Positions 45,552 through 56,924 of a DNA stretch of 64,000 nt are shown here, piece by piece. Source of the stretch: Capitella teleta. Taxonomy: Eukaryota; Annelida; Polychaeta; Capitellidae. Location: contig KB295623.1 of NCBI GenBank assembly GCA_000328365.1, positions 304,051-368,050 on the forward strand. The letters are read 5' to 3'. Below the pieces are notes generated by a model. The model saw only the letters and a list, made by a program, of their open reading frames with translations. It was not told where the DNA came from and searched no databases. Every line of letters begins with the position of its first letter. Position 1 is the first letter of the stretch. Made by a program: the position numbers and the translations under genes.

Positions 45552-48500
45552 TCACAAAGATTTCTGTCCTGCTTTCTTTGCCTCCCAAATCTGCACTTCC
45601 ATTGAGGTTTGTACTAAACAGTAGACAAAAATGACAAGAGCCAAATTAGAGAGAGGAAAACCTGCAAGAAAAGAAGAAAGAAAATGTTACACAAAATCAA
45701 TCAAACATTTCATCAAACAATAGATCATATTGGGATAATTCATTCAATCATTCAATACCTTCAAAGAGCAATCTCCTATATATTGTTTGAGCCATGAAAG
45801 ACCCGCCAAAGAAGTAAAACGTTGCCATGGCTGAGAGACAGAACATTGGAATTCCAAACAACGCACGTATTCTTCTGCTGTTCCTCAAACCCAAATATTC
45901 CTCCTGGAAAAGAAGCAAATAATCGAATAACGAGCCAATTAAGTGGCTATATAATTCATCCTCACCTCCATTTGCTGCACAAACTTCATCTGAGTAAGTT
46001 TTGTACCCAAGACTTCAGCCACAATTCCTGCATGATTGAGGAGGGCCCAGAAGAGCAGAGAGCGAGTGGCTCCATGCCACAAGTAAATGAATGCAAAGCA
46101 AAGGAACGAGGCCAGTAATTGACGAAAAGCGCCCTTGCGCGATCCTCCTAATGGAATGTAGATGTGGCTGCAAAATAAACAAACATTTTACAAGGTAATT
46201 TAAAGCAATAGCCAGAGTTAATATGTTACCTTTTGATAAAATTGTATAGCCCATGGTCGAAACTCCTGCATAAAATAAGTACATGTAATTATAACAATGA
46301 TTAATTACATATTGTTGATACATTACTTCCACATTTCAGAGAACAGATAAATCCTAGAGATGCATTTTGGGAATGAGGGTGCTATGATGTCATCCAATGA
46401 TGCAATCAATGATGGAAGGCCAAACATAATGAAATATTTCTGCATGAAGAATTGGCCTTGGCAGAAGCCCACACCTGCAATAACCATCAATATGGTTATA
46501 CAGAGGGAAAGTGAATGCAGGGGGCCCTCACCAGCCAGAGCCCAAAGTCTCAAACGGGACATGACATGGTGGCTTTTTTGCAGAGCAGTGATGTGGAACA
46601 GGTGCAGAAAAATGTTGATCACAAACCACCAGATCACAATGCGCAAAAGGCGCTTGATCATCGATGTCTTTACCTCGCGTGAAAATGGCACCACAGGTTT
46701 TGACATCTGCAAAAAAAAATAACAAAAGCAAGACCTTAACATTATCTATTTTAATGAGGCCCATCCCCTAATATCTAGTTTATGTATTCAAATACATTAA
46801 TTACAGCTCTTTGACTTCTGGTCAAAGAAGGTCGTAGGTATGTGTATAGCTATCATTACATTGATAGAGGATGACCAATAATGATTACCTGCTTACAGAA
46901 GTCTTCAAAATTGACCAGAGGTCCACAAAAAAATAATGGAATGTAAAACATATAAAGCAGAACGTCTTTGACACAAGCAAAATGGCCTTTGGAGAGCCAC
47001 GATTTGCTCTCAGCCAGCGACAATGCAGCGCCTGTCCCGCGAATGATGTTCATAGCAAAATCGGCCGTGATCATAAAATAGCCATGACGAAAATTCTTGT
47101 CCCAGTTTAAATTCTCCTGCAAGAGTAAAAATACCCTCATTAAATGAATATATAAACCGGAATTTTACTGAATGAATGTACCATTTTTTCATTAATTGTT
47201 CGATTGTTGTTGATGAATATCAAGGCAATGGACAAAATCCAAATACAGATTGAGTTACAGGAAAGTGAGGCAGCATAGAAGAGGAGAGATTGCACCACAA
47301 AGACACCACATGCCCATGGGCCAATTAGGAGGGTCAGCGCACAAACTCCGTACACAAGGAATATGTCACCACGCCACTGAAAAGAAAAAACGCTAAATTA
47401 AAGCATTGCTCAAGTGAACACATTCCTTTCATATTATTCAATAAAATAATTAAAAATCACAATCTCTAGATTCAATCTCATTAAAATTAATTGATGTCAG
47501 TTTTTTGTAGTCGCGCTAATCGTTCTTCAAAGCATTTATTTCATATGAATTATGAATAAGATGTCTATGCAAGCAATTTCCATTATTTTTCCTTACTCTG
47601 TTCAGATCTGGTGATAAGCGACACAGCTGCCCGATGAGCATGTGACCTGCAATAATTTTCCATAGCTGGAAGAAAAGCGTACTCCAGAAAATCCATTCAA
47701 AGTTGGAGACATCCTGGAAGGGAAGGGAGATTTCATTCACATTAATGCACAACATTATCTCCATTCAGTTTCTCCATTGTCAATAATAATGTTCGAACTC
47801 TTTTTCACAATTTTCAAAAGTTGACCATGCACAAGGCTATTTTCCTTGTATTGAAGTGCCATTTGTTTTCAGATCATGAGGCAGAATTAAAGCACTGCTT
47901 ATGCCATGCTCAAGACTTAATTGACTTCTTAATTTACGGTATGACCAATATGACATTTATGAATAAATGGTATGTATACACATGTAGATGCAGAGCCACT
48001 TTCCTCGAAAAAAAAGAAAGAACTAACTAAAGCCATTCAATCAATTGTGAAAATAACTAAGTGTGGATCTCAGATAACGTTATCACAACTAATATTAATT
48101 ATCCTCTGTACATGGTATATATCACATATTCACAATGTCCTCAAGTATATTACATTCATGATCAGACTAGCATTCTGAAAAGCAAAAAACCCTCTGTCAT
48201 TTTATGAAGCGTTCATCAGAAAACTTGACTTGAAACGGATGAGTGCTTTAAAGGAATGACTTCCTGTAGGGGGATGCAGTTTTACTAAGAAGTGAGGAAA
48301 AATATTATTCAAAAATGAATAATTGTTTCACTTGTGGCAAGAATTTCACTCAAAAGAGATAAAATTCAGGAAATTTGAAAATTGACATATAAAACATCTC
48401 AATGAATTTTGTTAAATGTTCAGGGTGCACTTAAAACCAATTTGGAATATTAACATTTAACAGCTGCAGAATATATGAAACATTGCCAATTAAGGATACA

Positions 48501-49999
48501 GGTAATTAAAGATATAGAAATAGAGTTTAATTAATGAAGAGATGAGCAGATCAAACACCTCACCTTTCGACCTCCAAGTATTTTCCAGCCGTCCACGAAA
48601 CTGCTACGATCAAACTCATTTGCATATTCTGTAATCGATGGAGTTGGAAAAAAGTGTCACAAGCGAAGGGACTCACGCTTTGAGGCCTCATAAACAGCGT
48701 AGTAGCAGAACGACACGGCTCCCACCCATCCACTGATGTACATCCACGTTTCCCAGCGAGGAAGGGGAACAGGACCCGAATAATACAGCCGAATTTTGGA
48801 GGCTGAAGACAGTGATCATCATCAGTATTCACATTGCAGAAAGCAGGTTGAATAAAAATGCAATGCCAGGAGGTTATCTAAGCTCCTTGCATTGCAATCT
48901 CATATGTGGCAATAATTACACATATACAGTATTGCAATATGGTACATGTACAAATGCTGGTATATCGAAAAGGCTCACGTGTATACTGTACTCTTATACT
49001 CCATACCAGTACATGTATTATTATATACAATATGAGAAGTACCCACCTGCCCACATACTATAAATTATAAAGTCTATAATACTTGGTAATTCATAAGTAA
49101 ATAAATACATGCACTGCATTTTCACAATTCACTTAAATTGCATGGAATATAAAGACTATAAAGTACCCCTAAAAAATTTAAACATATTTTTCAGGTTTGC
49201 ATGCATGATCATCTTTTGCACAGACTAAGACACTAGGTAGCATCTGCATGTTGTCCATAATACACTAACAGTTGCGAACAGGCAGACAAAATATTATATA
49301 GTACTGATGATTCATGAATGCACAGCTCTCATGCGAATGATATGGGGACATTCAAATACAATTGAATTAAATTGCAGATTTCTGTACAAATATTCCTTGG
49401 ATTTCCTTCCCTCTCATTGATGACTGATGGGCATGATTATAATTTATTAACTTATTCAGATAATTTCACTTTTCAAATTGTTGCAATGTGAAATACTACC
49501 ATTTGACCATGGGGATGATCATGGACATGGGGGTCTTACCTAGTCTCGTTTCCAGCCGCTATATGATGGATACAGCTGAATCTAGGTCTTACCAGTAAGC
49601 GAGCATATATGGACCAAACTCAATGCAGTGAATGCTTACTGTGTATATATGTAATATTATTATATACTGTCTGGAAGGCTGCATAGGCATTTCATGTAAC
49701 CAGAGCCCACTCGTAATATTCCGGGTGTGTACTGTACATCAATGAATGAAGCTGAACTAATTAGTATTTAATTACAGCATTGAATGATTATAATAATAAG
49801 TTAATTGTATCTCCCTGCACATAACAATTGATTGATGAGACTACGGGGACTGATAAATCACAAAATATAATTATAATGCAGGGGTGAAAACTGAAATGGA
49901 TGCATAATCATGTAAATCACCTTTACTTGGCTCACTGACTTCCTCCTCTTCGGCGCGCTGGTCGTTTCCAGTCTCGCGATGTCCATTTTGGTTTACCAT
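45552..49999 (-). CDS. HHAT: Hedgehog acyltransferase family MBOAT enzyme
   Basis: Twelve exons join in frame to 541 residues (human HHAT 493): 49999-49921, 48802-48677, 48628-48564, 47713-47597, 47376-47182, 47116-46889, 46706-46532, 46474-46327, 46265-46230, 46167-45966, 45903-45759 and 45661-45552. Multiple hydrophobic spans follow an acidic cytosolic N-terminus. HHAT-type landmarks in order: SNFEWIFWSTLF, FYIPLFFCGPLVNFEDFCKQ, FPKCISRIYLFSEMWKSFDHGLYNF, HIYIPLGGSRKG and YLWHGATRSLLFWALLN. Both catalytic residues of the family are present: Asp in FDHGLYNF and the MBOAT His in LWHG, unlike the inactive HHATL branch. HHAT palmitoylates the N-terminus of Hedgehog in the ER. Fungal GUP1 relatives have other lipid roles, so the substrate is open. 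The first intron (49920-48803) is long; the others are mostly under 200 bp except 48563-47714. Confidence 0.92.
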
Positions 50000-51324
50000 A
50001 GCGAACTTCAAGAGTTAATTTTATTCAATCGCAGCAAGAAAATCGATACAATGCCAGTTTGCTCAGCCCAGTAACGTTCTTGAGGGGTTCTTCCGTCTCG
50101 CAGCCAACAGACAGCGAGCAACAGGCAGTAGTTCGCTTATATAAAGCAGCAAAAAACATCTTCAGCGAAAGTCAATGCAGACGGCCACATTGGAAATATG
50201 GTTGACTGAATAAATCACAATAACAAATCGCGCTCGTAAAAAGACGCTGGAAAATGCATGGTGGCCGTGTTATTTGTCGGGAATAGCACACCATTGTTCA
50301 TTTGGTTAATCAGCTCTAATTGGATATCCGAAATACTCTTTATCGCACACACATCTTCAGATCACATCATCGACACGGGCGGCAGCCCAGCGCTCAATCA
50401 TAACGTAACCCAAGAGCACGTGCCAGTGAAAAATATCGATACGTTTTTCTCCTCTATAATATATATTAGCGGGTTTAATTGTAACTCTACAGTTGAAAAT
50501 TGCTCGATATATGTAGCGGTGGAATATTCGACGAAGTCCAACCCTAAATTATTATACATACAAAAACTATTTTTAAAAAATCGCTCACCAATCGCAATCA
50601 TTCAGTGCCGATTTGGTTGGCTTGAATAGAGAATTGTCTTCACGACCTCATTATATGAGCTAATCACTTTCATTTTCAGACCTTCATTTTCAATGTGCAG
50701 AATTTTAATTCTGCCGCTTGGTAATGAACGAATCGAACCCAAATATCCTTTCAATTTATCTAATATTTAATAATTGAATTCGATCAATATCAGCGTCCGA
50801 CTTTGAAGAGGCCTGAAGCCATTATCCTAATTATAATAATGTTACAAATCACCATAATGAAAATATCTTTAGGGATCATAAATCATAATTACGTGTATAT
50901 ATTTTTTATTTAATTATTTGAATACAAATATTATAGGCCTACTATTACTAGTGAATGTATACTAGTACTTATTTTGCCACATCATGCCATATTATTATTA
51001 ATATTTTGCCATATTATTTTGCCACTATATTTTCAAAATATAGTTCAGAGAACGACTCGGCAAAAGACTTTCACGGCAGATACTTCACACAAAATAATTT
51101 TGTGTGAAGGATCTGCCGTAAAAGTTAATTACGCTGGTAATTAAACAAGTATATGTACTACCACAGATGTACTTAGAATACTAGCTACACCACCGATATT
51201 GAATATCGATATCTTGATTAATGACTGCATACAAATGTATTCCATAATTTACTTTGCAATTTAATTATGGTAATGTCAAATAAGGCTACTTTTGAATTTT
51301 CTTTTTTATTCCAGCTATTATAAA
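50000..51324. other. Divergent interval between HHAT and the 51325 gene
   Basis: Contains a TCATAACGTAAC copy (50398-50409), a hairpin repeat (51067-51125) and a 123-codon plus-strand ORF (50258-50629) with no similarity or splice context, which I do not call a gene. The part near 49990-50240 is GC-richer and probably the HHAT promoter. Confidence 0.5.
51067..51125. repeat. Near-perfect 29-bp-arm hairpin
   Basis: ACTTTCACGGCAGATACTTC... pairs with ...GAAGGATCTGCCGTAAAAGT, with two mismatches and almost no loop around ATAAT. A miniature inverted-repeat element is likelier than a microRNA precursor because no loop is left. Confidence 0.8.
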
Positions 51325-52420
51325 ATGTCGAACGATGACTCCATTGAACTAGTCAGGAGAGACACTCCAATAAATTTCCATGATGGTTCGATTGCATAAA
51401 CTTCCGCCTTACCACGTTTATAACAAGAATCTTTTATGTGTGCTCACTTAGACTGTTGCTTTGAAGGAATCAAATTTTCACCTTTAGTTTTGTCAGAATT
51501 GTCTCCGAAAGAAAGCGACAAAGGTAAAAGGTCAAACTGTTCACATATGGAACTGAAACACAGTAATGTATACAATTATGCAGATATTAGCCTCATATCC
51601 CTATCTGAGGAAGAGGAAGAGGAAGAAGAAGAGGAAGTTGTGTGGGTTCAGGAGGACTACTCCTCTTTCACAAACAACACGAACCTTTCCCTAAAAGCCA
51701 ACAGTAACCTTTTCCCTCTCAACTCGACCCTGAATGACCTTCAAGGGGCACGAGACCTGGACGCGATTCCCCAACAACTCTTCCTCTCCACCATCCCAGG
51801 TATCCTCTCCTCCCTCTCAATAATCGACGCAACCTCCTTCCTCAAACAGATGCTGACAGCCCCATATTTTCCTTCCGGTCCTCCTCCTCTTATCCCAGTC
51901 TGAGTCGGTATCTTTCCCCGATGCCTTTGCGCTTAGCAGCAGCAAGAGCTACTCTTAAAGGTCAGTGGGTGCATGTTGACGTCAAATTCAATCCCAGCAG
52001 AGGTTCTCCCAGAAGGACCGGAGAACGTAGAAGCGTTATCTTTGAAGAAAAACGTCTCATTCGCTGATACAACTGAGAAACTTCAAAGAATTGAAACAAC
52101 TCCTGTGGAGGTGAATTCAAAACTGTAGAAATTATGATGAAAAACAAAATACTGAATTTCAGAGCAAGTTAGAGAAGGAAGCCTTCAGATGCCATCCCAC
52201 TCAATACCCACAATGCATTCTGACTTATTTGGCCGATGACGTGGATTCGACACCCGCTAGTTCAAAATACTTCAAAACTGATTCATTGGAATTCAATCCC
52301 ACCTGGCTTCATCATCTGAACAAATACCCAAGAGGTAAGATCAGATTCAAAATTCAATTTAATTTTCTTAAATCAAATTAATGAATTTAACTATTTCCAG
52401 ATATCCTTGAATCTGACTGA
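51325..52420 (+). CDS. Unknown protein with a KNVSF PP1-docking-like motif
   Basis: Exons 51325-51385, 51428-51897, 51937-52110, 52163-52334 and 52401-52420 join in frame to 298 residues. The first two introns are only 42 and 39 bp. The protein is Ser/Glu-rich, with an uninterrupted acidic run after residue 80 and then a hydrophobic stretch (FLSTIPGILSSLSIIDATSF). At about 214-220 KKNVSFAD fits the RVxF protein phosphatase 1 docking consensus. The C-terminal part (CHPTQYPQCILTYLADD, FNPTWLHHLNKYPRDILESD) looks folded and conserved, but I do not recognise a family. It ends 129 bp from the stop of BABAM2 on the other strand. The exon structure rests only on consensus splice sites and phase. Confidence 0.6.
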
Positions 52421-52549
52421 ATTCCATTAATTTCTGCTCATAAAATTGTGATACTTGAATAAGTTAACTACTTAAAATATTTATTTACAAATTCTTTATT
52501 ATCTGTGATATTATAAAATGTTGGGTTCGAAATAAAACAGTATTTTAAG

Positions 52550-55500
52550 TTACTTGAATAATCCTTCTCGAACAGAACTGATTTGGAATGACCCGATGTG
52601 GTCGAGAATAAAAGCCCTTGCCCTCGATGCCATCTCCTGGGCACTCCATCGTGGGCTGTAGGGGTAGTCGCGGACTTCCTTGTGGAAGGGCTCACGCAGG
52701 CTGTTCTCATGGTAAACTGAACTGAACACAAATATTGGCTGCTCTTGTGGAAAAACCAAGGAAAGATTCACTGTAGTGAGAGATCAGTTTGTGCATGTCA
52801 TGTAGAACCACAAGAACACCCACCAGTTAAGACATAGAAGAAGTCGTGCCACTCAAAGAGGAAACTGATTGATGAAAATCCTTCTGAATCTTGTTCAATT
52901 AGAGATCTATGCATAAACTGGAAATCAGATTCAGTTGCGTCTCGATCTGGGGCTCACCCTCCGAAATGGCTGAGGAAAGCACTCATGTATTCTCGCCGCT
53001 TGTCATAACTCTGGACAATTTGATTCACCTGAATAAGATAAAAGATAGGATCAGATAGGATCGGATCAAGAAGATGAGATTTTATACTTTATTTGTGAGC
53101 AATTCCTGGACGTTTGGCACATAATCGATGAGACATGCTCCGTTTGGGAAGCCAGGGATTCTCAGGTTCATGGCTCCCCCTAGCGCCCTGGAGAGGAACT
53201 GTAATCAAGAGGTCGACAGGAGTCATCTTTAACTCACCGTTCAACGCGAGGAGAAAGGAAGAGCTGTGGAGATCCTTTGCCTCCCTCTGGATTTGGGAAG
53301 GAGACTAGGAGAACAGCAGAATCCTCTCCTGGGTTGTCCTGACAATCAATCAAAGAATCATTTAATCATACTGCAATGAACGGAATTATTTATCTCGTTT
53401 CATGGTTTTTGATTGATTGATTTCTCCTTTTTTGTTCGTCGTTGTCTCAATCATTTGAATTGAATTTGATTGATCTCTCTTTTTTGTAATTGTTTTTTTT
53501 TGGGGAGTTTGAATTGCTATTCGCATAATCACGAGTGAAATGCTCGCTGTTTCCTATCTGTGCATCGGGGTGTATATAAGCACACTGCTTCTTGAATTTG
53601 ACAGACACATCAATCGGACCCCCGATGCACTAATGGGAAACAGCGAGCTGGTTGGTTGAGCTATAATTGTCATTTCCTTTTGTATCATTCATTATTATTC
53701 ATTTCTTAGAATGAACCGTCTGTGGTCTCATCAATTAGGAGTGTTCAGCAACGCATGCAATCAAGAGGTACTCACTTTAGTTAAGTAATCAAGGGGTACT
53801 CACTTTAGTTAAGTAATCAAGAGGTACTCACTTTAGTTAAGTAATCAAGAGGTACTCACTTTAGTTAAGTAATCAAGAGGTACTCACTTTAGTTAAGTAA
53901 TCAAGGGGTACTCACTTTAGTTAAGTAATCAAGAGGTACTCACTTTAGTTAAGTAATCAAGAGGTACTCACTTTAGTTAAGTAATCAAGGGGTACTCACT
54001 TTAGTTAAGTAATCAAGAGGTACTCACTTTAGTTAAGTAATCAAGAGGTACTCACTTTAGTTAAGTAATCAAGGGGTACTCACTTTAGTTAAGTAATCAA
54101 GGGGTACTCACTTTAGTTAAGTAATCAAGAGGTAAGTAATCAAGAGGTACTCACTTTAGTTAAGTAATCAAGAGGTACTCACTTTAGTTAAGTAATCAAG
54201 GGGTACTCACTCTAGTTAAGTAATCAAGAGGTACTCACTTTAGTTAAGTAATCAAGAGGTACTCACTTTAGTTAAGTAATCAAGAGGTACTCACTTTAGT
54301 TAAGTAAGCAGGAATACCAGAGAAATCCACGTTCAATTTGATGAGGAAGTTCACAGGACCGTATTTATTCTGGCAATAAGTATGAAACAAATCATACGAT
54401 TGAGCGAGATCATAGAGGGCGCCACTGTACCTCCCCTCTGCGTGAAACGTGGACTTCAATGTCCTCTTTTCGAAAACCTCCTTCAACCAGAGACGAGTAT
54501 TCAAACTGCAGGCGAGAGTGTTGGTCAATGAGGGAATGCTGTAGTGTCTTGTATTCCGAGAGCAAGTCTTGGAGGACAAGAAGAAGAGCATTCGGATCGC
54601 TTGGATCCCAATCAACTAAGTGCTGTAACAGAATATTGCATTAATTATCATAATTTATCATATGCAGAAATTAATTAGGAGTAATCACTTTTAAATTGTC
54701 GACATTGGGAAAGAAGTTGCGTTCATCCGAACCGAAGATGAAGTCGGGAGGATCGTGCGGGAAACTATTGTTGAAGATTATTTCCCCTGAGGAGAGGATC
54801 AACCATATAGCAGATCAAGGTGTTCATGGGGGTTGTGCGTACTCACAGTCAACGGAATGTCCTGCGAACGGAATGGCAACTTTGAAGCGATCAGCACACG
54901 GCCCCACAACCATAGACGTGCATCTGAAAAAGGAATAATATGCTGAATAAATGCATAACATAATAATAACCATTTAACTTTGAATTTAATTCAACTATAG
55001 TAACTACCGTACCCCTCATCATGCTTACCAAATTATTTAAATTTACCAAATTATTTAAATTGAACAAGTAAAAAAAAAAAAAGACATATATATATATGCA
55101 TGCCAACTGTAACACGGGAGAACTACCCAACTACCCGGCCTCATTGCATGAGGGATCGTTGTGATTTTAGGGATCTATGTGAAACCTTCAAGTTCACTCC
55201 TGGTATATTCAAAACCCAGATAGTACCTTCTTTACCTATCTAGCACTAGACCCAAAGCTGCCAAAATATTCTAAATTTCTGGTGCCATGTACAAAACGCT
55301 AATGATGTGATTTTTGTTGTTAATTTTTATTTTCTCTGAGCTGCATTTGGCCTATAGCGACAGATGTTAGTACATGCACGTACAGGTAGAGCAAATAACC
55401 GAATGAATGATGCAATATCGCAGTTGACAGTAATCTTGTTCAAAGACTCTATATTATTAATTAGATGGGATCCTTTCCTAATTTTTTGTAGCCATCATCC

Positions 55501-56424
55501 CCACAGATTATGGCTATATGGAGCTAAGTTGAGAGCAATTAATTTGTTGTTACCCAGCCAAACATCATTCAATTGAGCGCCACTCAAAACATTTGAGAAA
55601 TTATTCTCTTATCGTGATTTGTTGCAAAAACAAACCCGGATTGTATTCAACATTCAATGACGACAGAGGATTTCACTATTATTCCCAGACTGAGCTAACC
55701 CAAAACAAAACACAGCTGTACTGAAACGGACATTATGCAGAGGAGGGGATGCTAGAGGGGGAGATGATGGATGATCAAGTGCAAAGAGTCGCATCTCAAT
55801 TCTTAACTATTGCCGTTTATTGTAAACAATTTTGAATTTATTTCATACAATTTTTATAGACACGGCTGCTAGCCGTTTTGCAACCGCTGGCTGACGGCTC
55901 ATGCAGGCCTTCATGGCGACGGCTGGCGGTTCACGGCTTCAGGCTCTATCCAGCACGCCAGCTAAACGGCCATTCTTGGAAACTTCAGAAACTCCGTGCT
56001 GCGTGCAAGGCGTGATCGACACACGGATTCAGAAAGCACTTTTAGTTTTACTCACACCAAGTAATCAAGAAATGGAATGAATGAAGAAGTGGTCGATACG
56101 GATACATTCAAGAAAAATTCGAGATCCCTGGCTCAATGCTAAGAGTTACAATCCAGAGTCCATTCAAGTGGCAAGTAACCAGGTAACAACTTACAAGTTA
56201 CCAGTAAGCAAGTCATAACGCACTTCCAATGCAAATCATAAACATCAATAAGCCATTGTAGGGTTTTCAGGACGGATACACAAATTGACGAACCCTGTGT
56301 GAATATCATGAACACGCAAGGCTCCTGAGCATATTCCCACTCGCCCTTCTCGCATCAAAGCCTCGACATATTTCACTATTCCTGGCGAAAACTTCGCCAA
56401 AGTTAATTCTTCCTCAGCTGTCAT
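52550..56424 (-). CDS. BABAM2: BABAM2/BRE, scaffold subunit of BRISC and BRCA1-A complexes
   Basis: Ten exons join in frame to 386 residues (human 383): 56424-56282, 54923-54847, 54786-54689, 54622-54431, 54369-54295, 53338-53238, 53187-53088, 53028-52958, 52906-52824 and 52770-52550. Matches to human BRE run the whole length: [116 protein letters not shown] and [20 protein letters not shown]-like end. BRE has tandem UEV-like folds and holds together the K63-specific deubiquitinases BRISC and BRCA1-A. The exon ending at 54295 abuts a minisatellite that carries 18 more copies of its donor site. The last intron before it (54430-54370) is 61 bp. Confidence 0.95.
53542..53648. repeat. 107-bp foldback (MITE-like) in a BABAM2 intron
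   Basis: GCTCGCTGTTTCC...TGCATCGGGG at the left end is repeated inverted at the right end as CCCCGATGCA...GGAAACAGCGAGC. The 13- and 10-base blocks are exact and separated by six different bases in each arm. No coding content. Confidence 0.8.
53759..54307. repeat. 28-bp minisatellite containing the BABAM2 exon-5 donor site
   Basis: Nineteen units of about 28 bases (AATCAAGRGGTACTCACTTT plus AGTTAAGT) and one truncated unit run head to tail. On the minus (coding) strand each unit reads ACTTAACTAAA|GTGAGTACC, i.e. the last codons of BABAM2 exon 5 and its 5' splice site. The rightmost unit is the real junction at 54295. Units differ mainly by AAGAGG versus AAGGGG. Its intronic copies are therefore tandem duplications of a splice donor. 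Confidence 0.93.
55480..55530 (+). mobile_element. Short fragment related to sequence flanking SINE copy 1
   Basis: GCCATCATCCCCACAGATTA followed by TGGCTAT resembles GCTATCATCCCCACAGGTTA plus TGGCTAC at about 3549-3575. This is probably the tail of the same interspersed family, in BABAM2 intron 1. It is too short for a firm class. Confidence 0.4.
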
Positions 56425-56924
56425 CTTCCAACCAACTGCTTAGTTCGTCTTCATTCCGAGTAGGCGCGGCAAATGTATAATTACGATTGGGATGTTGACG
56501 ACATCACAAATAGCACCTTGAGCTTATAATTATATAATAAATCATTAATTATTTCCAAAAATGGCCGTAAAACTTAACTAATACAAAGATAAGATGATAA
56601 AAAGATAACAACAGTAATTTATTTTAACAGCGTACGAGCTATATTAAAAGGTGAAGGACGTTTGTAGTGAAGCATGTTTTGAGTGTTCTTTTCTATCATT
56701 CCTTAATTTTACCAATTTGTGAGCCATTGACTTGTGTTTTAATTGCTGGAACACCCAGATATATTTTCTCTTCAATTGAAGTAAATCAGTGTATGATTTT
56801 TTTCCTTCGTGTTTATTGCTGTGAAGCGCACCAGTTCTCAAGTTGAACTTGGAAGTTGAATTGAGTGCGTTATGATGAATTTGATAACACAGCGCAATCA
56901 ATTCTTGAATTCATTTCAGTGATA
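56425..56924. promoter_or_regulatory. Putative bidirectional promoter BABAM2/DDX28
   Basis: Exactly 500 bp separate the divergent start codons of BABAM2 (56424, minus) and DDX28 (56925, plus). A full GTGCGTTATGAT motif lies at 56865-56876, about 50 bp upstream of the DDX28 ATG. A second full copy (56213-56223) lies 59-69 bp into BABAM2 intron 1. The 85-codon ORF at 56644-56901 is antisense to this flank and unsupported. Confidence 0.6.

Noticed and set aside
46360-46722. 120-codon plus-strand ORF
   Set aside because: Antisense shadow of two HHAT exons, which match the family well on the minus strand.
50258-50629. 123-codon plus-strand ORF with a hydrophobic start
   Set aside because: No family resemblance, no splice context, sits in the HHAT upstream flank; length alone is not enough.
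53759-54307. Regular direct repeats resembling a CRISPR array
   Set aside because: Units are contiguous with no unique spacers, and each contains an animal splice donor; this is a minisatellite in an animal gene.
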